From CAZFBR01 sp035353495 [NCBI: uncultured bacterium] (GTDB lineage Bacteria; DAOPZR01): a DNA stretch of 5,844 nucleotides. The DNA lies in assembly GCA_964517215.1 (NCBI GenBank), contig CAZFBR010000038.1:14200-20043 (forward strand). The letters run 5' to 3'. The translations under genes and the position numbers were made by a program. The notes beneath the pieces were generated by a model. That model was not told the origin of the DNA. It worked only from the letters and a program-made list of their open reading frames with translations, and did not search any database. Of this stretch, positions 1 to 5,622 are shown in pieces; position 1 is the first letter of the stretch; the number at the start of each line of letters is the position of its first letter.

Positions 1-281
1 TGACCACGGAGGATTTGAGCGAGAAAGACTTTACGCACGCGGTGGAGCTGCTGCAGGGGAAAGCGGCTGCGGGAGAGGATATACTGGTAGTCGGTGCTGA
101 CGATGAACAGGTCGCCGCGCAGCGCCTCGAAGAGCGCGGTGACACTGTCGTAGAGCGAGGCCTTGAACCCGAGCTGCATGAAGATGAGCACGACGGCGAA
201 GGTGATGCCGATCAGGGCCACGGCCAGGCGCGTCTTCTTGTGGCAGGTCTGATACCAGGCGAGGGGAATGCGGAACGCCAT
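1..281 (-). CDS. devC: DevC-like ABC exporter permease, N-terminal part (cut by window edge)
   Basis: Reading the minus strand from the ATG at 281-279 gives 93 complete codons that run off the left edge. The product begins MAFRIPLAWYQ, has a basic stretch (CHKKTR), and then a hydrophobic segment at about residues 19-38 ending in IFMQLGFKASLYDS. This 'LAW-Q...K-RL-VAL-GI-FAV-LIFMQLGF--ALYDS' pattern is, from memory, the N-terminal signature of DevC, the FtsX/MacB-like permease of the DevBCA exporter first known from cyanobacterial heterocysts. In that system DevC sits in the inner membrane with the ATPase DevA and contacts the adaptor DevB. The start lies 3 bp after the devB stop (TGA CCC ATG) and has no Shine-Dalgarno sequence of its own, so translational coupling to devB is likely. 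About three quarters of the protein and the expected devA lie outside the window. The transported substrate cannot be told from this sequence. Confidence 0.88.
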   Translation of the reverse strand, partial: MAFRIPLAWYQTCHKKTRLAVALIGITFAVVLIFMQLGFKASLYDSVTALFEALRGDLFIVSTDYQYILSRSRFPLQQLHRVRKVFLAQILRG

Positions 282-284
282 GGG

Positions 285-1367
285 TCAGGGCTGGAAATTG
301 ATATCGACGACGAGATTCGAATAGTTGGCGGCGGTGGCGCTGTCGTCCAGCCGCACCCGCACCTCAACGATGCGATAATCGACCGGCGCGGCGGCCTGCT
401 GCGCCAGCGCGTCGGGCCGGCTGACCTGCTGGCCGATGGCAACGATGGCGCCGGTGAGTGGCGCGGGGAGGGCGGCGCTGGTGATGGTGGCCGCCTGGCC
501 CGTCCGCAGCAGGCGCACTTCGCTTTCCGCAACTTCGGCGACTGCCTCCATGCTGCTCAGGTTGCCGAGCAGGATAATGCCGCGCGGCCCGATCTGCTCC
601 CCGGGTTTGGCCAGCACGTCAATGACGGAACCGGCGACGGGCGCCGTCACCTCGCTGGCGCGCAGATCCTCCCGCGCCTGGTCGAGGGTGGCGCGGGCGC
701 GGGCCAGATTGGCGGTCGCCTGCTTCGCCTCGCTGCCGGTGCCTGCGGTCTGCTGGTTGAGGGTGGCGCGGGCGCGGTCGAGCGCGGCGGCGGCGTTGTC
801 CGCGCGCGCGCGCGCGGCGTCAACGTCGGCATCCGCACTGTACCCGATACGGCGCAGTTCCTGCTGCCGGGCGTATTCGCTGGCGGCGTATTCGGCATCA
901 TGCTGCAGCTGGGCGACGGTGGCCTGGGTGGCCGCCAGCCCGACCGGCCCGTGATTGATTTGGGCCAGCCGCAGCTGCTCGGCGGCCAGTGCCACCTGCT
1001 GTTCCGCCTGGACGACCTGGGCGGCGAACCGCTCCTGACAGTCGAGCACCGCCACGACCTGACCGGCGGCAACGGTATCGCCGGCTTTGACCAGCAGACG
1101 GGCGACACTGGCCGAAGCCACGCCGGTCAGTGCGCCCGGCCCGACGCTGATCAGGCCGCCCGCAGGTTCCAGCCGCCCGCGCGCGCCAATGCCGCGTGCC
1201 GCGCCGGTATCAGCCGCCGCCGCGGCCAACTGCTGTGCGCGCATGGCGGCGGCAATCAGCTCGGGCTGGTCGGACGGGGTTGGCATGATCGCGAGCGACA
1301 GGGCGAGCAGCAGCAGCACCACCCCGGCCACCGCCAATTGCATGACACGAATACCCACAGGTTTCAC
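285..1367 (-). CDS. devB: DevB-like membrane fusion protein (HlyD family periplasmic adaptor)
   Basis: This encodes 360 residues. It is the periplasmic adaptor of a DevBCA-type ABC exporter, anchored in the inner membrane and joining the permease to an outer-membrane channel. A transmembrane anchor lies at about 9-28. It is followed by GRLEPAGGLISVGPG (64-78), a DevB-like motif, and then the first half of a lipoyl/biotinyl-like domain (VLVKAGDTVAAGQVV type, to about 109). A long Ala/Gln/Arg-rich coiled-coil hairpin runs from about 110 to 240. The second lipoyl half and beta-barrel follow (APVAGSVIDVLAKPGEQIGP, then AEVAESEVRLLRTGQ), and the end is VEVRVRLDDS...VVDI, again DevB-like. I chose the GTG start at 1367 because a purine-rich GGGGAGGGG lies 8 nt upstream; an in-frame ATG at 1343 would remove the first eight residues and lacks that site. 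It is the first gene of the operon with devC. The short hairpin suggests an exporter rather than an RND pump adaptor. Confidence 0.9.
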   Translation of the reverse strand: MKPVGIRVMQLAVAGVVLLLLALSLAIMPTPSDQPELIAAAMRAQQLAAAAADTGAARGIGARGRLEPAGGLISVGPGALTGVASASVARLLVKAGDTVAAGQVVAVLDCQERFAAQVVQAEQQVALAAEQLRLAQINHGPVGLAATQATVAQLQHDAEYAASEYARQQELRRIGYSADADVDAARARADNAAAALDRARATLNQQTAGTGSEAKQATANLARARATLDQAREDLRASEVTAPVAGSVIDVLAKPGEQIGPRGIILLGNLSSMEAVAEVAESEVRLLRTGQAATITSAALPAPLTGAIVAIGQQVSRPDALAQQAAAPVDYRIVEVRVRLDDSATAANYSNLVVDINFQP

Positions 1368-1395
1368 GCGCAGTTCCCCTCCCCGGGAAGTATCG

Positions 1396-1420
1396 GTGGA
1401 TAGTGTAGCGTATGATCCAC
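1396..1420. promoter_or_regulatory. Inverted repeat overlapping the devB promoter, possible operator
   Basis: GTGGAT (1396-1401) and ATCCAC (1415-1420) form a perfect 6-bp dyad with a 13-nt spacer, so half-site centres are 19 bp apart, close to two helical turns. The dyad covers the -10 hexamer and part of the -35/-10 spacer of the predicted devB promoter. That placement suits a dimeric repressor. The regulator is unknown, and no regulator gene is seen in this window. Confidence 0.35.
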
Positions 1421-1431
1421 TGGATTGTCAA
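1402..1431 (-). promoter_or_regulatory. Predicted sigma70 promoter of devBC
   Basis: On the minus strand a perfect -35 (TTGACA, 1431-1426) and a -10 of TACACT (1407-1402, four of six consensus bases) are separated by 18 nt. The predicted transcription start is near 1395, leaving a leader of about 28 nt that includes the GGGGAGGGG ribosome-binding site at about 1376-1384. It is the best match in the 224-bp gap and points at devB. Confidence 0.6.
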
Positions 1432-1432
1432 T

Positions 1433-1456
1433 TTCCCCGCGGGCAAGACGCGGGAA
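1433..1456. repeat. Imperfect hairpin just upstream of the devB -35
   Basis: TTCCCCGCG (1433-1441) pairs with CGCGGGAA (1449-1456), giving eight base pairs with one bulged C and a 7-nt loop. On the minus strand it lies directly upstream of the -35. It is not followed by a T-run on either strand, so it is not a standard intrinsic terminator. It could be a regulatory site or chance in GC-rich DNA. Confidence 0.25.
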
Positions 1457-1559
1457 GGACGCACGCGTCACGAGGGTTTTGCGCGGGAAATGGCGCGGCA
1501 TGCGGCACGCAGTGAAACCACACGGCGCGGGTTTCTTGGGCATGGGGTCGGGTGAACAA

Positions 1560-1582
1560 CGGACGGCGGCTGACAGTGTCCG
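1560..1582 (-). terminator. Weak terminator-like stem after the radical SAM gene
   Basis: Ten nt after the radical SAM stop, the minus strand can form a 5-bp stem (CGGAC/GTCCG) around a 13-nt loop, followed by TTGTT. The stem is short, the loop is long and the T-run is interrupted, so this is only a possibility. Rho-dependent termination or read-through into devBC is equally compatible. Confidence 0.2.
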
Positions 1583-1591
1583 GTGGCCGGC

Positions 1592-2461
1592 CTACAGGCC
1601 GCGCATAAACCAGGGGCGGAGGGCGGTCTTTCCGGCGAGTGCGGCGTCAAGCTGCGCCAGCAGCGCGGCCCGATCGGTGGGGAGCCGGCCGGCAAGCGCG
1701 AGATGGTTCGAGGCATGGTCGCAGCGGAACACCGTCCGGCGCAGAACCAGCCCGGCAAGGATGGCGCGCGCCTCGCGCAGCATCCCCGTCGCGTCGAGTT
1801 CGCGAAACGCGCCGCCCCGTGCCGCCTCGGCCAGCGGCGTTCCCGGAATGAGCATGAGCGAGAGGAAGGAAAGGTAATGCGGCTGCATGGCATTGAGCGC
1901 CGTGATGGTGCCCGCGACATGGTCCGCGCTCCGCGCAGCGCCGCCCAGCCCGAGCAGCACAATCACTGACGAGCGGATCCCCGCGGCGGCCGCGCGCTGC
2001 ACGCCGGCGGTCATGGCGGCGACGGTGGCGCGCTTGCGGCAGGCAGTGAGAATATCCTGACAGCCGCTTTCCAGGCCAAGGTAGACGAGTGACAGTCCGT
2101 GCGCGGCCAGCGCTTGCAGTTCGGCGTCGCTGCGTTCGGCGAGATTGTTGCCGGTGGCGTAGCTGGCGACGCGCGACAGGCGCGGGAACGCCTCCCGCAG
2201 CGCCGTGAGGACGGGGAGCAGGCGGGGGTTGCTGACCGCGAGCGCATCGCCGTCGAGCAGAAATACCCGCCGCGTCTCCGGCCAGCGCCGGGCGTGGCAG
2301 GCAATATCCGCGCGCACTGTTTCCGGCGGCATGACGGCAAAGGGCTTGTCCGCATAGGCGCCGCAGAAGGTGCAGGCATTGGCGGAGCAGCCCGTGGTGA
2401 CCTGCAGCAGCATGCTGTCGGCTTCCGCGGGCGGGCGGATAATCGGTTCGATCAGCGGCAT
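1592..2461 (-). CDS. Radical SAM protein of unknown substrate
   Basis: This encodes 289 residues, a cytoplasmic radical SAM enzyme expected to bind a [4Fe-4S] cluster and cleave S-adenosylmethionine. The cluster site is QVTTGCSANACTFCGAY (residues 20-36), with Cys25, Cys30 and Cys33. The spacing is C-x4-C-x2-C rather than the usual C-x3-C-x2-C. From memory, a 'TxGCxxNxCxFC' site recurs in a group of uncharacterised radical SAM proteins, often annotated loosely as coproporphyrinogen-oxidase-like. Other core motifs are FLLDGDAL (67-74), YLGLESG (127-133), VIVLLGLGG (166-174) and LMLIPGTPL (202-210). The C-terminus carries FRCDHASNHL...LPTDRAALL, also typical of that group as I recall it. No B12-binding, SPASM or second cluster domain is evident; three further cysteines (55, 134, 141) are scattered. 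The ATG is 2 bp after the upstream gene's stop and has no Shine-Dalgarno sequence, so coupled translation is likely. The substrate is unknown. Confidence 0.9.
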   Translation of the reverse strand: MPLIEPIIRPPAEADSMLLQVTTGCSANACTFCGAYADKPFAVMPPETVRADIACHARRWPETRRVFLLDGDALAVSNPRLLPVLTALREAFPRLSRVASYATGNNLAERSDAELQALAAHGLSLVYLGLESGCQDILTACRKRATVAAMTAGVQRAAAAGIRSSVIVLLGLGGAARSADHVAGTITALNAMQPHYLSFLSLMLIPGTPLAEAARGGAFRELDATGMLREARAILAGLVLRRTVFRCDHASNHLALAGRLPTDRAALLAQLDAALAGKTALRPWFMRGL

Positions 2462-2463
2462 GG

Positions 2464-3270
2464 TTATGCGGACAGATAGACCAGTGCGGGGATGATGACC
2501 AGCAGCACGCCGGCGGTGACAATGGCGGCGTTTTTCAGATTGGTGCGATCAACAATGAGGAAGCGCCATTCGGCGAGGAGATAGGCGGCGGCAACGAACG
2601 GCAGGATGGGAATGCCGGCGATGGGGAGCAGCCAGAGCGCGAGAAAGGCGGCGGCGCAGCCGCCGGCGAACGCGGCGGCGGTGCGCCACAGCGGCCGGTC
2701 GAAGTTGACCGCCGCGGCGAGGAAGAGCGCGGCAAAGACGAAGTCGGCGATCCCGATGAGCCCGCGGATGCGTTCAGTCCCGAGCACCGGCCAATAGAGC
2801 AGGAAATGCGACAGCAATTGCGGCTGCGCCATGATCTTTTTGGTTGGGCCGAAGAACACACTGTAACTGTCAACGGTTCCCGCGGCGATCAGGACGGGGA
2901 GCAGATAGCCCGGGCGGCGCAGCAGGTTGCCGACGAGCAGGCCAAGGCCGCCCGCGAGGGCGAGTCCGCCGCAGTTGAGCAGCAGATGCGCCGGCCACGG
3001 CGCCCCGGTACGCATCGGCAGGGCGACCAGCGCCCCGCCAACCGCCACGGCGAGCACCAGTTGCCAGCAGGGCGGGCGGCGACGGGCGGCGGCGACCAAA
3101 ACGGCAACCGTGGCAAGGAGCATGACTGCGTAGGTGGTGAACATGCACATACTTATGAGCGGAGCACGCAAGGCTGACGGTTCCGGCGGCAGCGTAATGA
3201 CCTGCTGCAACGCGACAAACAATACGAACGCGGCCAGCCAGCCAAGCAAGGCAATCAGCATGGACGGCAT
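2464..3270 (-). CDS. Polytopic membrane protein with presenilin-like aspartate pattern, function unknown
   Basis: This encodes 268 residues from the ATG at 3270, with about nine hydrophobic segments and short loops (about 4-25, 39-61, 71-86, 96-117, 122-140, 170-189, 197-215, 220-240, 248-266). I do not recognise a named family. Segment five contains GTVDSYSVFFGPTKK (Asp134) and segment six contains LIGIADFVF (Asp176). Segment eight opens with IPILPF (220-225). The order D-x-x-S-V...T-K, G-x-x-D, LP resembles the two catalytic aspartates and PAL motif of presenilin and signal-peptide-peptidase proteins, including the archaeal homologue PSH. The middle Gly of GxGD is Ala here and the YD tyrosine is Val, so catalytic activity is inference. 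The frame stays open to a GTG at 3411, but the extra residues are hydrophilic, Arg/Pro-rich and look non-coding. An ATG at 3261 is an alternative start favoured by the promoter position. It is first in an operon with the radical SAM gene. Confidence 0.8.
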   Translation of the reverse strand: MPSMLIALLGWLAAFVLFVALQQVITLPPEPSALRAPLISMCMFTTYAVMLLATVAVLVAAARRRPPCWQLVLAVAVGGALVALPMRTGAPWPAHLLLNCGGLALAGGLGLLVGNLLRRPGYLLPVLIAAGTVDSYSVFFGPTKKIMAQPQLLSHFLLYWPVLGTERIRGLIGIADFVFAALFLAAAVNFDRPLWRTAAAFAGGCAAAFLALWLLPIAGIPILPFVAAAYLLAEWRFLIVDRTNLKNAAIVTAGVLLVIIPALVYLSA

Positions 3271-3297
3271 TGTACGGCGGCTGACGGGGAAAGTCAA
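3269..3297 (-). promoter_or_regulatory. Predicted sigma70 promoter of the membrane protein/radical SAM operon
   Basis: On the minus strand TTGACT (3297-3292, five of six consensus) and TACAAT (3274-3269, five of six) are separated by exactly 17 nt. The -10 overlaps the ATG at 3270-3268, and the expected start of transcription (about 3262-3261) falls on the next in-frame ATG at 3261-3259. If this promoter is used, the mRNA is leaderless and the protein starts at 3261 (265 residues). Neither ATG has a Shine-Dalgarno sequence, which fits. Confidence 0.6.
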
Positions 3298-3404
3298 CGG
3301 CGTCCGCCACGTGCGCTTGCAGACAGATACAATGGGCGGGTCATAATTCAGCAATTGGCACGGTGAATGGCGGCGGGGACTGTATCGGCAATTGCGGTTG
3401 CGTG

Positions 3405-3433
3405 TTGACACTATCGTGCCGGCTTGTTACGCT
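3405..3433 (+). promoter_or_regulatory. Predicted sigma70 promoter of the flotillin operon
   Basis: A perfect -35 TTGACA (3405-3410) is followed after 17 nt by TACGCT (3428-3433), a poor -10 (three of six) preceded by TG at 3425-3426 in the extended -10 position (TGnTACGCT). Transcription would start near 3440, giving a leader of about 70 nt before the flotillin ATG. The weak -10 makes this less certain than the two minus-strand promoters. Confidence 0.45.
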
Positions 3434-3496
3434 TGCCCGGCCGGTTGACGGTGGCCATGGCAGCCGGCATCAGGCAAATTATCGGCGCAGTTCGCG

Positions 3497-3503
3497 AAAG
3501 GAG
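3497..3503 (+). promoter_or_regulatory. Ribosome binding site of the flotillin gene
   Basis: AAAGGAG lies 5 nt before the ATG at 3509. It is the clearest Shine-Dalgarno sequence in the window and fixes that start. Confidence 0.8.
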
Positions 3504-3508
3504 CTGGC

Positions 3509-5593
3509 ATGGAAATCCTTGAATTGGTGATTACGGTGGTGGGGGCGCTTATCGGCGGGTTTGTGGTGCTCGCGGTGTCGTACGGGATGCTGCGCCTGAT
3601 CATCGGCTGGACCTACAGCATCCCGCAGCAGGGGCAGGCGCTGGTGCGCACGGGGGTGGGCGGGATCCGCATTTCGTTCGACAGCGGCATCTTTGTCTTT
3701 CCCGTCATCCACCGGCTGGAGGTGATGGACATCGGGGTCAAGCGGGTGGAGATCCACCGCGAGGGCTCCACGGGCCTCATCTGCAAGGACAACCTGCGCG
3801 CGGACATCAAGGTGACCTTCTACGTGCGGGTGGACAGCAAGTCGCCCGAGCATGTCAAGGCGGTGGCGCAGATCCTCGGTTGCGTGCGCGCCTCGGACCC
3901 GCAGGTGCTGGCCGAGCTGTTCGAGCCGAAGTTCTCCGACGCGCTGAAGACCGCGGGCCGCGATTTCAATTTCGAGGACCTGCTCAACAAGCGCGCGGCC
4001 TTCCGCGACGCGATCAAGACCCATGTCGGCACCGACCTCAACGGGTACGTGCTGGACGACGCGGCGATCGACATCCTTGAGCAGACCAAGGTGGACAAGC
4101 TCGACCCGAACAACATCCTCGATTCCGAGGGGATCAAGCTGATCACCGAGCGCACGGCGACGCAGGCCATCCTCACCAACGAGCGCAACCGCGACAAGGA
4201 GCGCGAAATCAACAAGAAGAACGTCGAAACGCGCGAAATTGTGCTCGAGCAGAACAAGCAGCTGGCCGAGGCGGAGCAGAAGCAGCAGCGCGAAGTGGCG
4301 TCGATCAAGGCGCGGGAAGAGGCGGAGACGATCAAGTTCCAGCAGGAGCAGCGGCTGCGCCACGAGAAGGCGCGGATCGCCACCGACGAGGAAATCGCGG
4401 TGAGCGAGGAAAACAAGAACCGGCAGATCATCGTCGCCGCGCGCAATCGCGAGCGGACGGACGCGGTCGAGAAGGTGCGGGTGGAGAAGGATCGCCAGCT
4501 CGAGGACGTCGAGCGCGACAAGGTGGTGTCGCTCGCCTCGATCGAAAAGACCAAGGTCGTCGAGACCGAGCAGAAGAACATCCAGGAGGTCATTCGCGCG
4601 CGGGTGGCGGTGCAGAAGGATGTGGTGGCGGAGGAGCAGCGGATCAAGGACACCGAGGCGTTCGCCACCGCGGACCGCGAGAAGAAGGTCGTGCTGACCA
4701 TGGCCGAAGCGGAGGCGGAGCAGGCGGTGGTCAAGCAGGTCAAGGCGGCGGAGGCGGCGAAGAAGGCGGCGGAGCTGAAGGCGGACCAGGACCTGCTGGT
4801 CGCGCTCAAGGCGGCGGAGGCGGCGCGCCAGGCGGCGACGCTGCTGGCGGAGAAGCGGGTCACCGAGGCGGCGGGTGAGCAGGACGCCGCGGTGAAGATC
4901 GCCACGGGCAAGAAGGCGCTGGCGGAGGGGATCACCGCGGAACAGGCGGCGGCCGGACTGGCGGAGGCGAACGTCATCAGCGCGAAGGCGGCGGCGCTGC
5001 AAAAGCAGGGCGAGACCGAGGCGAGCGTCGCCCAGCTGAAATTCCAGGCCGAGGCGGACGGCATTACCAAGAAGGCCGAGGCGATGAAACTGTTCCACGA
5101 GGCGGGGCGGCAGCACGAGGAATTCAAGCTGCGCCTCGGGGTGGAGAAGGACGTCACGCTGGCGGACATTGCGGTGCGCAAGGAGATTGCGGCGAGCCAG
5201 GCGCAGGTGCTGGGCGGGGCGCTGAGCAACGCCCGGGTGGACATCGTCGGCGGCGAGACGCAGTTCTTCAACAGCATCGTCAATGCGGTCACGGGCGGCA
5301 AGGCGGTGGACCGGGCGGTGGAGAACAGCCGCGTGCTGAGCGATGTGCGCGCGACGTTCCTGACCGGCGACGCGGCGCAGTTCGGCGCCCGGCTGAAGGA
5401 GTTGGCCGGGCAGCTCAACGTGTCGTCCGCGGATGTGAAGAACCTTACTGTCGCCGCGGCGCTGGCAAAGCTGGCGGGGCTGGCGACGGGCGCGGACGCG
5501 AAGCGGCTGGTGCGCGACCTGCTGGCGCAGGCAAAAGAGAGCGGTATCGACGGACAATTGGCCGGTGAACTGCTGGACGGGAAGCAGTCGTGA
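3509..5593 (+). CDS. Long flotillin-like SPFH/band 7 protein
   Basis: This encodes 694 residues, a membrane-anchored flotillin-type scaffold protein expected to oligomerise at the inner face of the cytoplasmic membrane and organise membrane microdomains. A hydrophobic N-terminus (about 3-33) is followed by an SPFH domain at about 36-215, starting SIPQQGQALVRTGVGG and including FPVIHRLEVMDI and the KDNLRADIKVTFYVRV strand region. From about 215 to 565 it is an almost unbroken charged, Ala/Glu/Lys/Arg/Gln-rich coiled coil. The tail resumes with VGGETQFFNSIVNAVTGGKAVD (from 580), which I recall as the conserved end region of long bacterial flotillins, followed by about 90 more helical residues. 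FloA and FloT proteins are shorter (roughly 330 and 510 residues), so the added length is coiled coil and tail. YqiK-like proteins are the nearest named relatives I would suggest. The start is set by AAAGGAG 5 nt upstream. The ATPase gene follows after 29 bp, so the two are probably co-transcribed. Confidence 0.92.
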   Translation: MEILELVITVVGALIGGFVVLAVSYGMLRLIIGWTYSIPQQGQALVRTGVGGIRISFDSGIFVFPVIHRLEVMDIGVKRVEIHREGSTGLICKDNLRADIKVTFYVRVDSKSPEHVKAVAQILGCVRASDPQVLAELFEPKFSDALKTAGRDFNFEDLLNKRAAFRDAIKTHVGTDLNGYVLDDAAIDILEQTKVDKLDPNNILDSEGIKLITERTATQAILTNERNRDKEREINKKNVETREIVLEQNKQLAEAEQKQQREVASIKAREEAETIKFQQEQRLRHEKARIATDEEIAVSEENKNRQIIVAARNRERTDAVEKVRVEKDRQLEDVERDKVVSLASIEKTKVVETEQKNIQEVIRARVAVQKDVVAEEQRIKDTEAFATADREKKVVLTMAEAEAEQAVVKQVKAAEAAKKAAELKADQDLLVALKAAEAARQAATLLAEKRVTEAAGEQDAAVKIATGKKALAEGITAEQAAAGLAEANVISAKAAALQKQGETEASVAQLKFQAEADGITKKAEAMKLFHEAGRQHEEFKLRLGVEKDVTLADIAVRKEIAASQAQVLGGALSNARVDIVGGETQFFNSIVNAVTGGKAVDRAVENSRVLSDVRATFLTGDAAQFGARLKELAGQLNVSSADVKNLTVAAALAKLAGLATGADAKRLVRDLLAQAKESGIDGQLAGELLDGKQS

Positions 5594-5622
5594 CCGGGCA
5601 CTGTCGGGCATGACGGTGCCGC

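Larger units (their letters stand above)
3271..3508. other. Divergent intergenic region between the two operons
   Basis: This 238-bp stretch separates the minus-strand membrane-protein operon from the plus-strand flotillin operon. It is locally richer in A and T than the genes. It holds promoter-like elements for both directions and two CAATTG-centred sites 37 bp apart (3351-3357, and the palindrome GCAATTGC at 3388-3395). I see no convincing small gene; a 13-codon frame at 3367-3408 has no good ribosome-binding site. Confidence 0.6.

Noticed and set aside
15-1403. A 462-codon open frame on the plus strand opposite devC and devB
   Set aside because: It lies entirely antisense to two well-recognised genes and spans their junction. 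Its Gly/Arg/Asp/Gln-rich translation has no recognisable domain; long antisense frames are expected in GC-rich DNA.
1425-1969. Overlapping plus-strand frames across the devB/radical SAM gap and the 3' part of the radical SAM gene
   Set aside because: They are Arg/Ala/Pro-rich, have no domain features, and conflict with the radical SAM coding sequence and the devB promoter.
3317-3347. Second possible plus-strand promoter (TTGCAG ... CATAAT) in the divergent region
   Set aside because: The spacer is 19 nt and the -35 is poor. It would give a leader of over 150 nt, and the TTGACA element at 3405 is a better candidate.
3367-3408. 13-codon plus-strand frame upstream of the flotillin gene
   Set aside because: It is too short to support, has no good ribosome-binding site, and its stop overlaps the predicted -35, so it would lie upstream of the transcript.
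3271-3411. N-terminal extension of the membrane protein to a GTG at 3411
   Set aside because: The 47 added residues are hydrophilic and basic with no signal-peptide logic. They cross two predicted promoters, and no Shine-Dalgarno sequence precedes the GTG.
3445-3482. TTGACG as an additional -35 nearer the flotillin gene
   Set aside because: No acceptable -10 lies 16-18 nt downstream; the nearest AT-rich hexamer is more than 24 nt away.
3479-5611. A 710-codon open frame on the minus strand opposite the whole flotillin gene
   Set aside because: Its Leu/Arg/His-rich translation is what the complement of Glu/Lys/Ala-rich coiled-coil codons produces. The plus-strand gene has a strong ribosome-binding site and clear SPFH features.
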